Source of the DNA: Butyrivibrio hungatei NK4A153
Lineage (GTDB): Bacteria > Bacillota > Clostridia > Lachnospirales > Lachnospiraceae
Assembly: GCF_000424465.1 (NCBI RefSeq)
Contig: NZ_KE384195.1
Location: forward strand, 1-64,000
Reading direction: 5' to 3'
DNA length: 64,000 nt
Part shown: piece after piece, positions 19,315-29,703 of the stretch
Layout of the letters: each line of letters opens with the position of its first letter
How positions within the stretch are numbered: position 1 is the stretch's first letter
Position numbers and translations under genes: made by a program
The notes under the pieces: generated by a model
Told to the model about the DNA's origin: nothing
Databases searched by the model: none
What the model saw: the letters and a program-made list of their open reading frames with translations, nothing else

Positions 19315-21972
19315 TTATTTTATCTGGCCACTTAAAATCTTTTCAGCTTCCTTTAATGCATCCGGAATTCCTACAGGATTCTTACCGCCGGCCTGAGCCA
19401 TATTGGGACGTCCACCGCCGCCACCACCTACGATAGGTGCAACAGCTTTAATAAGATTACCTGCATGAGCTCCCTTAGCCATTGCGTCATCGGTAGCCAT
19501 TGCAACAAGATTTACCTTGCCGTCATTCTCAGACACAAGGAGAATCACACCTCCGCCAATCTTGGTCTTCATCTGATCGCCAAGGTCACGAAGCCCGTTC
19601 ATATCAACGTTCTTCACTGATACTGCAAGAAAATTAACGCCGTTAATCTGCTTAACTTTATCTGTTACATCTCCGAGAGCTGCCTGAGCTTCTTTGCTCT
19701 TCAATGATTCATTTTCACTTCTGAGAGCCTTAAGTTCATCCTGAAGCTTTTTAATATGTGCCGAAACACCCTCTGAATTCGTTTTAAGAAGTTTTGCAAC
19801 TTCATTAAGGGTATTTTCTGTATTTATATAATATTCTCTTGCATTTGAACCTGTAAGAGCTTCTATACGTCTTACACCTGCAGCAACACCGCTCTCTGAT
19901 ACGATCTTGAAAAGGCCGATTTTTCCGGTATTTGATACATGAGTACCACCGCAAAGCTCAACAGAGAAATCGCCCATTTCAACGACACGAACGACATCAC
20001 CGTACTTCTCTCCAAACAATGCCATAGCGCCTGTCTTCTTGGCATCTTCCATAGACATTTCCTTGGTTGATACAGGAAGTGCCTCTGCAATCTTGGCATT
20101 AACAAGATCTTCAACCTTCTTGATCTCTTCGGCAGTCATAGCCTGATGATGACTGAAGTCAAATCTTGTCTTGTCAGGATCCTGATATGAACCGGCCTGC
20201 TCAACATGGTCTCCCAAAACAACTCTGAGAGCTTTCTGAAGAAGGTGTGTTGCAGAATGGTTTCTGCAAGTCTTAGCTCTGTTCTCGGCATCTACCAAAA
20301 GAGTAACCTTATCACCCTTCTTGATGCTTCCGGATACAACCTTACCTACATGGGCAATTCTTCCGCCGGCAACATGAATAGTCTCGGTAACTTCAATCTT
20401 AGTGCCCTTAGAGCCCTCGATAACACCGATATCGCCAACCTGTCCACCCATTGTACCGTAGAAAGGAGTCTTATCTGTAATAACAGTTACGTTGGCACCT
20501 TCCTTCGCACTGTCAACAAGCTTTGTCTCATCGGCAATAGCAACAATCTTGCCCTTTGCCTCAATATCTGTATATCCAACAAATTCAGACTGTACAGATG
20601 CATCAAGCGCATCAAATACACCCTCGTTGGTTGAAAGGTTAGCTGAGAAATTCTGATTGTCTCTGGCTTTCTGCTTCTGCTCTTCCATTGCAGATGCAAA
20701 TCCCTTCTCATCAACAAGGAGTCCCTCTTCTCCTGCAAGCTCTACAGTAAGCTCTACAGGGAATCCGTAAGTATCATAAAGGAAGAATGCATTTCTTCCG
20801 TCAATCTCTTTCTTGCCTTCGCTCTTAGTCTTCTCAAGAATCTTGTTAAACTCTTTAAGACCGTTCTCAAGAGTGCTCTCAAAACGAGCAATCTCTCTTG
20901 AAAGTTCAGTAAGAACGAACTCACGATTCTTTACAAGATTCGGATAACTCTCATTGTATACCTTGTCGATATAGATTGAAGCCATCTCGATGATCTTATC
21001 CTTACCGAGATTGAGTGCTCTTGCGTGTCTTACGGCACGGCGAATAAGTCTTCTGAGAATATATCCCGCACCTGTATTTGAAGGAAGAAGCTTAGCTTCA
21101 TCTCCGATAAGCATAACAGATGTACGAATGTGATCTGCGAGAATTCTCATAGACTTTGTAGTCTTCTCATCCGCATTATACTTAACACCCGCATTCTTCT
21201 CGATATAACTGATAACAGGTGTAAATACGTCAACCTGATATACATCCTTGGAACCGTTAAGGAATGCAAGGATTCTCTCAAGTCCCCAGCCAGTATCAAC
21301 ATTCTTCTGCTTAAGAGGTGTAAGCGATCCGTCCTTATGCTTCTCATACTGCATAAATACGTCGTTACCAAGCTCTGTATATTTACCGCAGTCGCATCCG
21401 GGTCCGCAATTCGGTCCGCAATCCGGCTTATCGGCAATATAGAACATCTCACTGTCGGGACCGCAAGGACCGTATTCAAGTCCCCACCAGTTGTCCTCAG
21501 CGGGAAGATAATAAATGTTTTCCTTCTTAAAACCTGAAGCTATACGATACTTAGCACCCTCTTCATCTCTGGGAGCATTCTCATCGCCCGCAAAAACTGT
21601 TGCGGCAAGGTGATCGGCATCAAAACCAAAGACCTCCGTAAGAAGCTCATAGCTCCACTTACAACGATCTTCTTTGAAGTAATCCCCGAGACTCCAGCTT
21701 CCCATCATCTCAAAGAAAGTAACGTGGCTCTTGTCACCTACAGAATCAATATCATTAGTTCTTACGCATCCCTGAACATTGCAAAGTCTTTTTCCAAGCG
21801 GATGCTTCTTACCGAGAAGGTAAGGCATAAGAGGCTGCATTCCGGCAACATTGAACATAACACCGGTAGAACCGTCGGATACAAGAGAAACCGCACCGAC
21901 ATCAACATGTCCTCTGTCTATATAAAACTGCTTCCATGTCTTGCGCAGCTCGTTAGCTGTAAATTGTCTCAT
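19315..21972 (-). CDS. alaS: Alanine--tRNA ligase
   Basis: An 885-residue class II synthetase of normal length. The aminoacylation domain fills the first 440 residues. The editing domain carries the zinc motifs HSATH (around 570) and CGGTH (around 670), which clear mischarged Ser- and Gly-tRNA(Ala). The C-terminal C-Ala domain includes a glycine run (GGGGGGRPNMAQAGG). AAGGAG precedes the ATG, and the gene begins 11 nt after the glycyl-tRNA synthetase stop. No T-box leader is seen directly upstream because the two genes share one transcript. Confidence 0.98.
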   Translation of the reverse strand: MRQFTANELRKTWKQFYIDRGHVDVGAVSLVSDGSTGVMFNVAGMQPLMPYLLGKKHPLGKRLCNVQGCVRTNDIDSVGDKSHVTFFEMMGSWSLGDYFKEDRCKWSYELLTEVFGFDADHLAATVFAGDENAPRDEEGAKYRIASGFKKENIYYLPAEDNWWGLEYGPCGPDSEMFYIADKPDCGPNCGPGCDCGKYTELGNDVFMQYEKHKDGSLTPLKQKNVDTGWGLERILAFLNGSKDVYQVDVFTPVISYIEKNAGVKYNADEKTTKSMRILADHIRTSVMLIGDEAKLLPSNTGAGYILRRLIRRAVRHARALNLGKDKIIEMASIYIDKVYNESYPNLVKNREFVLTELSREIARFESTLENGLKEFNKILEKTKSEGKKEIDGRNAFFLYDTYGFPVELTVELAGEEGLLVDEKGFASAMEEQKQKARDNQNFSANLSTNEGVFDALDASVQSEFVGYTDIEAKGKIVAIADETKLVDSAKEGANVTVITDKTPFYGTMGGQVGDIGVIEGSKGTKIEVTETIHVAGGRIAHVGKVVSGSIKKGDKVTLLVDAENRAKTCRNHSATHLLQKALRVVLGDHVEQAGSYQDPDKTRFDFSHHQAMTAEEIKKVEDLVNAKIAEALPVSTKEMSMEDAKKTGAMALFGEKYGDVVRVVEMGDFSVELCGGTHVSNTGKIGLFKIVSESGVAAGVRRIEALTGSNAREYYINTENTLNEVAKLLKTNSEGVSAHIKKLQDELKALRSENESLKSKEAQAALGDVTDKVKQINGVNFLAVSVKNVDMNGLRDLGDQMKTKIGGGVILLVSENDGKVNLVAMATDDAMAKGAHAGNLIKAVAPIVGGGGGGRPNMAQAGGKNPVGIPDALKEAEKILSGQIK

Positions 21973-21983
21973 CTAATCACTCC

Positions 21984-23381
21984 TTAAAATGTAAACTTGT
22001 CAGCAAAATAAGTCTCCAGCTCATCAATAGCAACACGTTCCTGCTCCATGCTGTCTCTGAATCTTACGGTAACCTTACCGTCTGTCTCAGAATCGAAGTC
22101 ATATGTGATGCAGAAAGGAGTTCCGATCTCATCCTGTCTGCGATATCTCTTACCAATGTTTCCACGGTCGTCGAATTCGCAATTATATTTCTTTGAAAGC
22201 TGAGCATAGATCTTCTCAGCGCCTTCATTAAGTTTCTTTGAAAGAGGAAGCACACCGATCTTAACAGGTGCAAGAGCGGGATGGAAATGAAGAACTGTTC
22301 TTACATCACCTTCTCCAATCTCCTCTTCATCATATGCTCCGCAAAGCATAGCAAGGAACAATCTCTCAACACCAAGTGAAGGCTCGATAACGAAAGGAAG
22401 ATACTTAATTCTCTTCTCATCATCAAAATATGTCATATCCTCACCGGATACAGTCTGATGCTGTGTAAGATCGTAGTCTGTTCTGTCTGCGATTCCCCAA
22501 AGCTCGCCCCATCCGAACGGGAAGAGGAACTCGATATCAGTTGTTGCCTTTGAATAGAATGAAAGCTCTTCAGGATCGTGATCCCTTACTCTCATCTCTT
22601 CTTCCTTCATGCCAAGGCTCTTAAGGAAATCAATACAGAACTGTTTCCAATATGCAAACCAGTCAAGATCTGTATCAGGCTCACAGAAGAACTCCATCTC
22701 CATCTGTTCGAATTCTCTTACACGGAAAATGAAGTTACCGGGTGTGATCTCATTTCTGAATGACTTACCAACCTGGCAGATACCAAAGGGAATCTTCTTA
22801 CGTGATGTTCTCTGAACATTTTTGAAGTTAACAAAAATACCCTGTGCAGTCTCCGGACGAAGGTATACCGTATTCTTGGCATCCTCGGTTACGCCCTGGA
22901 AAGTCTTGAACATAAGGTTAAACTGTCTGATATCTGTAAAATTATGCTTACCACAGGAAGGACAAGGAATATTGTTCTCTTCAATATAAGCCTTCATCTG
23001 CTCCTGTGACCAACCGTCAACGCTTGACTCAAGTGTAATGCCGTTCTCTGCAGCATAGTCTTCAATGATCTTATCTGCTCTGAAACGCTCATGACACTCC
23101 TTACAATCCATAAGAGGATCGGAGAAGCTTCCAATGTGTCCTGAAGCAACCCATGTCTGGGGATTCATAAGAATGGCACAGTCAACGCCTACGTTGGTAG
23201 GGCTCTCTTGAACAAACTTCTGCCACCAAGCTTTCTTAATGTTGTTCTTAAGCTCAACACCTAAAATTCCGTAATCCCATGTGTTTGCAAGTCCGCCGTA
23301 AATCTCACTGCCCGGATGTACAAAGCCTCTTCCCTTTGCAAGAGCTATAATTTTTTCCATTGTCTTTGCACTATTTTCCAT
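21984..23381 (-). CDS. glyS: Glycine--tRNA ligase (dimeric alpha2 type)
   Basis: A 465-residue single-chain GlyRS of the eukaryote-like alpha2 kind. The start at 23381 has GGAG seven bases upstream; the reading frame stays open further back but without a ribosome site. Visible motifs are [14 protein letters not shown] (early), motif 2 ([24 protein letters not shown]) and motif 3 (EPSLGVERL). A CPSC element near residue 140 resembles a zinc knuckle remnant. It charges tRNA(Gly) in the cytoplasm. It follows a lipoprotein gene and precedes alaS. Confidence 0.97.
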   Translation of the reverse strand: MENSAKTMEKIIALAKGRGFVHPGSEIYGGLANTWDYGILGVELKNNIKKAWWQKFVQESPTNVGVDCAILMNPQTWVASGHIGSFSDPLMDCKECHERFRADKIIEDYAAENGITLESSVDGWSQEQMKAYIEENNIPCPSCGKHNFTDIRQFNLMFKTFQGVTEDAKNTVYLRPETAQGIFVNFKNVQRTSRKKIPFGICQVGKSFRNEITPGNFIFRVREFEQMEMEFFCEPDTDLDWFAYWKQFCIDFLKSLGMKEEEMRVRDHDPEELSFYSKATTDIEFLFPFGWGELWGIADRTDYDLTQHQTVSGEDMTYFDDEKRIKYLPFVIEPSLGVERLFLAMLCGAYDEEEIGEGDVRTVLHFHPALAPVKIGVLPLSKKLNEGAEKIYAQLSKKYNCEFDDRGNIGKRYRRQDEIGTPFCITYDFDSETDGKVTVRFRDSMEQERVAIDELETYFADKFTF

Positions 23382-23410
23382 TGTCTGTCTCCATTCCTGC
23401 GAATATTTTT

Positions 23411-24031
23411 TTATTTTGAAAGAAGTATCTCTACGAGCTGTGTACTGCAACCCGACAGATCCGCTTCCTTTTTGCTGTTAAACCTTGCACCTACAGACAT
23501 GTAATCAATCTTATAAGGCGCAATAAATGTAGTCTTGTCCTCTGTAATGATAACATGCTTATTCTTATATTTCTTTAAGATATCCTTGTCCGGTGCCTTT
23601 CTTTCACTGTCTACAAGCTTGTCTGTAAGCGTGTATCCTGCTTTCTCTGCTTCTTTAACGGTTCCGTAAAAAAGAACTTTACCATTAAACTTTTTATAAT
23701 CGTCCGGGCTGTCATATGTCATAACAACCTTAATCTTTGATGTCTCTTCGTCTTTCTCAACTGATTCAACAGTAATTCTCTCACCAAGGCACTCTTCGTT
23801 ATATGCTTCAACCCTTGCAGAATTACCAATCTCAAACTCTTCCTGACTGTAATTCTCTCCGGCAAAATCATCATAGATTACACTTGTGATGTTCCCTTTG
23901 CTGTCAATCTTAATTGACGTAATGTCCTTTTTCTCTTCTCCGCATCCTGCGAGCACAACGAAAATAGTTGCAGTCATGAAAACAACGGCTATCTTCTTCA
24001 TTTTATTAAGTCGAAATGTATTAACCTGCAT
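23411..24031 (-). CDS. Putative lipoprotein
   Basis: Not recognised at family level. The N terminus is a lipoprotein signal with lipobox LAGC, followed by about 170 residues of alternating charged/beta-like sequence; the mature part has a DUF-type extracellular look. The ATG at 24031 is 14 nt from an AGGAGG, so the spacing is poor; a second ATG ten codons later (MKKIAVVF) gives a tidier signal peptide but lacks a ribosome site. It is the first gene of the unit leading to glyS and alaS, a grouping without evident function. Confidence 0.7.
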   Translation of the reverse strand: MQVNTFRLNKMKKIAVVFMTATIFVVLAGCGEEKKDITSIKIDSKGNITSVIYDDFAGENYSQEEFEIGNSARVEAYNEECLGERITVESVEKDEETSKIKVVMTYDSPDDYKKFNGKVLFYGTVKEAEKAGYTLTDKLVDSERKAPDKDILKKYKNKHVIITEDKTTFIAPYKIDYMSVGARFNSKKEADLSGCSTQLVEILLSK

Positions 24032-24090
24032 AGTTGTGCTGATGCCCTCCTTTTCTATAAATTAAACTGTTTTTCTAGCAAACAAATGAT

Positions 24091-24119
24091 ATTATATCCA
24101 AATAGTATTTTTTTTTCAA
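24091..24119 (-). promoter_or_regulatory. Promoter of lipoprotein-glyS-alaS unit
   Basis: TTGAAA (24119-24114) and TATAAT (24096-24091) with a 17-bp spacer on the minus strand; it abuts the recO stop codon. Confidence 0.75.
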
Positions 24120-24121
24120 TA

Positions 24122-24781
24122 CTAACGCACATTATACAGACTCTCAAGCATTTCAAGGCTTTTGAGAGGTTTGTCAATAAACCTTTTCCTGTAATCTGCG
24201 GTAATCTCCTCAAGTTCCGAAAGCACTTCTTCAGAAACATCAAATGAGTACAGTTTCTTAAGCGGACTTGTCGCTATGTAATTAACCGTATACACTGTGG
24301 AGTCCAGAAATCTCCTGTCTGTAGGAATTCCGGGATACTCTCCTTCTATGCAAAGAGCCTTTATTTCATAGATGCATCTGACAAGACTGTTCCTGATCTT
24401 TTCATTCAAAAGAGCTCTGAGTGAAATATACAAAAGATTCAAAAGCTCTTTATCCTCATTGTTTTCTCTTGTATAAAAAGAAGCTATCTCAAGAAAAAAG
24501 GTGCCATAGCAGGCACCTTCCAGATCTTGTCTAAAACCTTCAAAGTAATTTTCTATGTCCGCTTCGACGATCGTGTAGGAATTCCTTCCGGCAAACAGTT
24601 TAAACGTTCCGAAGCAAAAAGGCTCAACGCTTCCTGCCAGCTTACTTCCGGGCTTTCTTGCATTTCTGGCAAAAGCAGTTATCTTGCCTCTGTCAGCCGT
24701 AAACACAGTTGCCACCCAGTCATAATCTCCGACGGGAGAATGCTTTATGACCATGCCTTTTACATTTACCAATTCTTCCAT
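24122..24781 (-). CDS. recO: DNA repair protein RecO
   Basis: A 219-residue RecO with an N-terminal OB fold (VKGMVIKHSPVGDYDWVATV pattern, residues 7-26) and a C-terminal helical domain. RecO loads RecA at gaps together with RecR/RecF. The Cys4 zinc finger present in many RecO proteins is not obvious here. It lies 18 nt after era, the conserved era-recO order of Firmicutes. Confidence 0.93.
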   Translation of the reverse strand: MEELVNVKGMVIKHSPVGDYDWVATVFTADRGKITAFARNARKPGSKLAGSVEPFCFGTFKLFAGRNSYTIVEADIENYFEGFRQDLEGACYGTFFLEIASFYTRENNEDKELLNLLYISLRALLNEKIRNSLVRCIYEIKALCIEGEYPGIPTDRRFLDSTVYTVNYIATSPLKKLYSFDVSEEVLSELEEITADYRKRFIDKPLKSLEMLESLYNVR

Positions 24782-24799
24782 ATGACGGTTACCATTTTC

Positions 24800-25711
24800 T
24801 CAGTTAATGCCTTTGACATCATATCCAAAACTCTTAAGCTGAGTCTTGTCATCTCTCCAGTCTTTTCTGACTTTGACCCACAACTGAAGATTTACTTTGA
24901 TCCCAACAAGTTCCTCAATATCTCTTCTGGCGGTCGATCCGATCTTCTTAAGCATCGCTCCGCCTTTTCCGATAACTATTCCCTTGTGTGAATCTCTCTC
25001 ACAGATGATCGTAGCCTCAATATCCATGAGTTCTTTGTCTTCACGTTCCCTCATTCGCTCAACCGTAACGGCGATTCCGTGAGGTACCTCATCTTTCATA
25101 AGCCTGAGCGCCTTCTCTCTGATGATTTCAGCAACAATCTGTCTTTCAGGCTGATCCGTAAGAGTATCCTCATCGTAAAAAGGTGGTCCCACGGGAAGAA
25201 ACTCTTTTATCGCATTCATAACCTCATCGACATTTATTCTGCGAAGTGCCGCGGTATGAACAATCTTGGCAAAATCCATCTGACTCTTATACGCGTCTTC
25301 AAATTTTGAAAGGCTGTCTTTTTCCACCGTATCTATCTTATTTATAACGAGTATGACCGGTTTCCTGCACTTCTTAAGTTCCTCGATAATGCCCTTCTCA
25401 CCGGCACCGATAAAGGTACTCGGCTCAACAAGCCACAAGACCACATCAACTTCTTCAAGAGTGCTCTTTGCAACCTTTGTCATATATTCACCAAGTTTAT
25501 TCTTGGTCTCATGAATACCCGGTGTATCCAGAAAGATCATCTGACACTGTTCATCCGTAAAAACAGTCATTATCTTGTTTCTGGTAGTCTGGGGCTTACA
25601 TGAAGTTATTGCGATCTTCTGCCCGATCATCTGGTTCATGAGCGTCGATTTTCCGACATTCGGACGTCCGATAAGCGCTATGTACCCGGTTTTAAAATTA
25701 TTCTCCATCAT
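24800..25711 (-). CDS. era: GTPase Era
   Basis: A 303-residue Era. G1 GRPNVGKST (about 16-24), G3 DTPG and G4 NKID are all present; the C-terminal KH domain contains VIGKGGAMLKKIG. Era binds the 3' end of 16S rRNA during 30S assembly. Two successive ATG codons are possible (25711 or 25708); the second has better spacing to AAGG. The coding region overlaps the upstream lipoprotein gene by 14 nt, implying coupled translation. Confidence 0.97.
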   Translation of the reverse strand: MMENNFKTGYIALIGRPNVGKSTLMNQMIGQKIAITSCKPQTTRNKIMTVFTDEQCQMIFLDTPGIHETKNKLGEYMTKVAKSTLEEVDVVLWLVEPSTFIGAGEKGIIEELKKCRKPVILVINKIDTVEKDSLSKFEDAYKSQMDFAKIVHTAALRRINVDEVMNAIKEFLPVGPPFYDEDTLTDQPERQIVAEIIREKALRLMKDEVPHGIAVTVERMREREDKELMDIEATIICERDSHKGIVIGKGGAMLKKIGSTARRDIEELVGIKVNLQLWVKVRKDWRDDKTQLKSFGYDVKGIN

Positions 25712-26741
25712 TACCTTCTGTTTTCTTCTCAGTAGTTACTACTGTTTTTACCTGCTTCTTTTCTCTGTATTTCTTGACACATATCCAGATCACAGCAACG
25801 AATATCGCAAGGAAAAGCAGCTGCGGAATGTGTATCACAAACCAGATAATGAATTCCTTTATGCCATGTCCCACAGATTTAAAGCTTTCAACGAATCCTT
25901 CGCCCATTCTTGCAAATGCACCTTTTTCTTCAACAGGCGTATACTTTGCAACTTCTTCAAGACTGAGATTCACCGTGCTGTAATCGACCTGATTGTCAAA
26001 AGTACGAAGCTGGGATTCCATGTTCTCAAGCTGATATCTTACCTGCGAAAGTCTGTCCTGAACAGCGATGATATCTTCCACCGACTGAGCGGATTCAAGT
26101 ATCTTAAGTAGACTTTCTTCCTCGGTCAAAAGAGCTTTCTTCTTGCTCTCAAGATCGACGTACTGAAGTGTTACATCTTCAACGTTTGTCGACTTGCTTG
26201 TGATATTATACGCATCACCCAGACTGTCCACAAAACTTCCAAGCTTATCCGCGGGAACTCTTATAACAAAATTGGCGTTTCTTTTCGAATCATTGTAGTT
26301 CTTGTCGTATGAGCTTCCGTTGTAGATGTCACTTGACTCGATATATCCACCAAGCTCACCCACTTTCGCTTCTACCGCCTTGAGCGCCTCGTCAAAATTA
26401 TCAGTTTCGGCACCGATATTCATCGTTGTGATAAGTTTCCTCGATGTATCGACCGCAGCCTCGGGATTTTCCTGCGCTGCTTCACCGCTTGCCTCCGCGC
26501 TTTCCTCTACTTCGAAAGGCGCCGCATCGGCATTTTCATCAACAGCTGCATCTTTTGTAAAAAACTCAGTACTGCCGGAAGCTTTTGGGCTTACCGGACC
26601 GGGCGCATGCAACTTTGATGAGCCCGATGAACTTTCCGAAGAACTTCCGCATCCCACAGATGTCAAAACCAATAAAGTCACACATGCGAAAATAACAAAT
26701 ACTTTCTTTCCAATAAATCTTTTTCTCATATTTTTACCCAT
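25698..26741 (-). CDS. DUF4349 domain lipoprotein, membrane-anchored at both ends
   Basis: A 347-residue envelope protein. It starts with a signal sequence ending in the lipobox-like TSVGC, then a Ser/Pro/Ala-rich linker, then a domain typical of DUF4349: a beta-alpha section (TTMNIGAETDNFDEAL onward), a long coiled coil (about 215-260, with NMESQLRTFDNQVDYSTV) and one C-terminal transmembrane helix (about 300-322), ending in a basic tail. DUF4349 proteins are widespread in Firmicutes and of unknown function. It sits between the M16C peptidase and era. No good ribosome site is seen, and the start may be the ATG four codons later. Confidence 0.85.
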   Translation of the reverse strand: MGKNMRKRFIGKKVFVIFACVTLLVLTSVGCGSSSESSSGSSKLHAPGPVSPKASGSTEFFTKDAAVDENADAAPFEVEESAEASGEAAQENPEAAVDTSRKLITTMNIGAETDNFDEALKAVEAKVGELGGYIESSDIYNGSSYDKNYNDSKRNANFVIRVPADKLGSFVDSLGDAYNITSKSTNVEDVTLQYVDLESKKKALLTEEESLLKILESAQSVEDIIAVQDRLSQVRYQLENMESQLRTFDNQVDYSTVNLSLEEVAKYTPVEEKGAFARMGEGFVESFKSVGHGIKEFIIWFVIHIPQLLFLAIFVAVIWICVKKYREKKQVKTVVTTEKKTEGNDGE

Positions 26742-26759
26742 GTGTGCATAAGCACAAAA

Positions 26760-29693
26760 TCACTTATTTACAAGCTGCTCAATATTATCAAACAGATCCT
26801 TTTCCGAATCGATCTTATCCGAACTTCCTATTACGCATAGGCACTTATCTTCCATAAATGCATCAACATACTTGCTAAGTCCCCTTATCGTCTCCTTTGT
26901 CGTTCCAAGAAGCTCATCTCTGTTGCGCTGGATATTCTCCATCTTAGCATTGCAAAGATATGCTGAAAGTCCGTAAGTTCCCTTTGCTGCCGGAGTCTTA
27001 GGCGTATCGAGATCAGAAATGGCTCCGATAATGTATTTAAGGATAACCTTCTCATCCTCATCGAAGTTTTTCAGATATTCTGATGCCTTCTCAAAAACAT
27101 CGATACTGTTCTTAAGATTCGGATCTCTGTATGTTACAAACGCAGAATCACCGTTCTTTGCATAGCTGCTCATACATCCGTACGCTCCGCCGATCACTCT
27201 TATATTCTTCCAAAGATAATCATATCCCATCATAACCTTGAGAACACGAAGTGCCCCGTTGTACTTAAGCCCCTTGGATGCAAAATTTCCGGCACGGCAC
27301 ACGTACTGAACCTGTCCGGCCGTCTTGAACGCCTCATTTCTTTTGCATGTCTCAATCTCGAACTTAACCTTTTCATAGTCATCTGTGAAAAGAGAATCGG
27401 CAAACAGCTTACTTTCTTCGGCAATTCCCGCATACTCTTTATCCGTGCAGGTTACGTCAACCAAAAGATTTTCTGCCCTGAATATAGCTTTGCAAAGCTC
27501 TTTAAGCTTATCGGATATCTCTTTTGCCCCTTCCGGAGTTTCAATCTCTGAAAGAAGTCCCTCAAGATGCCTTAAATATCCGATTCCGCCGGTTCTGTCA
27601 GAAACAGCCGCAGCAGGCGAAACATAAGACATAGCTCTTACAGCACTTGTCTGATGTCCGGCAGCTGCAAGATCCGACTGAAGTCTTGCGTACTGCTCGT
27701 CAAAAATCTCCTTAAGTCTCTTAACATCACCAAGCATAGTCTTAGTAAGAATCTCTTTTACAAGCTCAAATGCGTAATGCAGATTCTCATGTAAAACCTT
27801 TACGCTTATTTCAAGAGTTGTCTTAAATTCAGAAACGTCGTCCGCATCCGTATATGTGCTGATAGATCCTGTGATACCGCCCGTTTTGATATTGATCTCA
27901 TTAAAAAGATCACCGTAACTGTAATTCTCGGTATCCATCATTCCAATTACTTTTTTAAGCACGGAAACATATGGAATAAGCTTCGCATCTAGATTTTTTA
28001 AGTCAAAAACAAAGGTCAGATAAACAATTCCGTTAGTAAAGATATTATGGAAAAGGATATCGACTCCGTTATCTTCTTTTTTCTCATAAATAAATTTATC
28101 AGATTCTTTCTTAAGATCTTTAAGCTCAAGAACCGGTATCTTTTCAAGATCTTCGGGTGAGTCCGGAGCATCCTGATACTCCTTAAGATCTGCCGTATAC
28201 TTCACGATCTCAGAGATCTCATCCTTTGAAAGAGAAGCCTTGTAATCGGCAAGCTTCTTTTTAAGCTCCTCATCCTTTTTATCCGTAAGCCCCGGAACGG
28301 GCTCAAGCATAAGAATAGTCCTGTGAGGATTATCCAAAAGATATTTCTCGATAAGTTCCTCGAAGTATCTTCCCTGAACTTCCTTCTTAAGCTCAGCAAA
28401 TGTGGCATTTGCTTCAACATTTATCCAAGGTCTGTTGTCATCATAGAGCCAGCTGTCAAAAACCTGAAGTCCGTATAACAATCCCTTAGGATATCTTCCG
28501 AAATCAGCCTCTCTGTACTTGAACTCATCATAATTAAGTCCTGCCAAAAGAGCCTTCTTATCAATTCCGTTTGTCGCCTGCTCTTTAAGCACAGATCTGA
28601 TAATCTCTACAAATTCGTCCTTCTGAGATGCATCGGCATTCTTTGCGATAATGGAAAAAACAGGCTGCTGTATTCCATTGTCGTATTCGCTGTAAACGTC
28701 CTGTCCGATTCCTTTTTCTATAAGAGCCTTCTTGATCGGAGCCCCGGGTGCGGAACAAAGCGCATAATCCAAAATATCAAAAGCAATATAAAGCTTTTTA
28801 TCAAGAGTAGAGCCCACACTGCAATTGTATGAGAGATAAGTGTTCTTATCGATTTTCTCTTCGGAAAGGATCGAATAAGGCTTAACTATCTCCTTAGGCT
28901 CTTTAAACGCTTCCTGTCTTTCTATCTTAGAGTCAACATCAAGACTATCAAATCTTGAAAGATAATTCTTATCGATATAATCAAGTTTCTCCGCTACATC
29001 CATATTTCCGTACAGGTAAATATAGCTGTTTGAGGGATGATAATATTTTCTGTGAAAATCAAGATAATCTTCATAAGTAAGAGACGGGATGTCATCCGGG
29101 TCACCACCCGACTCCATTCCGTATGTAATGTCGGGATAAAGAGAATTCTGTATTTCTCTTGAAAGCACATCATCCGCAGATGAAAATGCTCCCTTCATCT
29201 CATTGTAAACGACTCCGTTTATTGTAAGCTCGGAGTCGTCATTTTCCATTTCATAATGCCAGCCTTCCTGGCTGAATATTTTATCTGTCTTGTAGATATT
29301 GGGATAAAAAACCGCATCCAGATATACATCCATCAGATTCTGGAAATCAGCATCATTGCAGCTTGCAACCGGATAAACGGTCTTATCCGGGAATGTCATT
29401 GCGTTTAAAAAAGTATTAAGTGACCCTTTGGCAAGTTCCAAAAACGGGTCTTTTATAGGGTATTTCTCAGATCCACAAAGCACCGTGTGCTCAATGATAT
29501 GAGCAACACCGGTGGAGTCCTTGGGCGGAGTTCTAAAGCCTATGGCAAATACCTTATTCTCTTCATCATTTGAAAGAATGGCAACTCTCGCCCCGGTCTT
29601 CTTGTGTCTCATTAAATAACTATCTGAGTTAAGATCGTCAATATGTCTCTTTTCGACGATCTCATATGCGGATAAATTTTCTATGTTCATCAA
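26760..29693 (-). CDS. M16C (presequence-protease-like) zinc metallopeptidase
   Basis: A 977-residue M16C protein of the length typical for PreP/Cym1 relatives, made of four homologous domains joined by a hinge. The inverted zinc motif HIIEH is at 65-69, with the distal glutamate expected some 75-80 residues later in the NEMKGAFS region. M16C enzymes form a closed chamber that degrades peptides up to about 65 residues. No signal peptide is seen, so it is cytoplasmic. It follows the giant repeat protein by 10 nt. Substrates in bacteria are not established. Confidence 0.93.
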   Translation of the reverse strand: MMNIENLSAYEIVEKRHIDDLNSDSYLMRHKKTGARVAILSNDEENKVFAIGFRTPPKDSTGVAHIIEHTVLCGSEKYPIKDPFLELAKGSLNTFLNAMTFPDKTVYPVASCNDADFQNLMDVYLDAVFYPNIYKTDKIFSQEGWHYEMENDDSELTINGVVYNEMKGAFSSADDVLSREIQNSLYPDITYGMESGGDPDDIPSLTYEDYLDFHRKYYHPSNSYIYLYGNMDVAEKLDYIDKNYLSRFDSLDVDSKIERQEAFKEPKEIVKPYSILSEEKIDKNTYLSYNCSVGSTLDKKLYIAFDILDYALCSAPGAPIKKALIEKGIGQDVYSEYDNGIQQPVFSIIAKNADASQKDEFVEIIRSVLKEQATNGIDKKALLAGLNYDEFKYREADFGRYPKGLLYGLQVFDSWLYDDNRPWINVEANATFAELKKEVQGRYFEELIEKYLLDNPHRTILMLEPVPGLTDKKDEELKKKLADYKASLSKDEISEIVKYTADLKEYQDAPDSPEDLEKIPVLELKDLKKESDKFIYEKKEDNGVDILFHNIFTNGIVYLTFVFDLKNLDAKLIPYVSVLKKVIGMMDTENYSYGDLFNEINIKTGGITGSISTYTDADDVSEFKTTLEISVKVLHENLHYAFELVKEILTKTMLGDVKRLKEIFDEQYARLQSDLAAAGHQTSAVRAMSYVSPAAAVSDRTGGIGYLRHLEGLLSEIETPEGAKEISDKLKELCKAIFRAENLLVDVTCTDKEYAGIAEESKLFADSLFTDDYEKVKFEIETCKRNEAFKTAGQVQYVCRAGNFASKGLKYNGALRVLKVMMGYDYLWKNIRVIGGAYGCMSSYAKNGDSAFVTYRDPNLKNSIDVFEKASEYLKNFDEDEKVILKYIIGAISDLDTPKTPAAKGTYGLSAYLCNAKMENIQRNRDELLGTTKETIRGLSKYVDAFMEDKCLCVIGSSDKIDSEKDLFDNIEQLVNK

Positions 29694-29703
29694 TCAGCCT
29701 TCC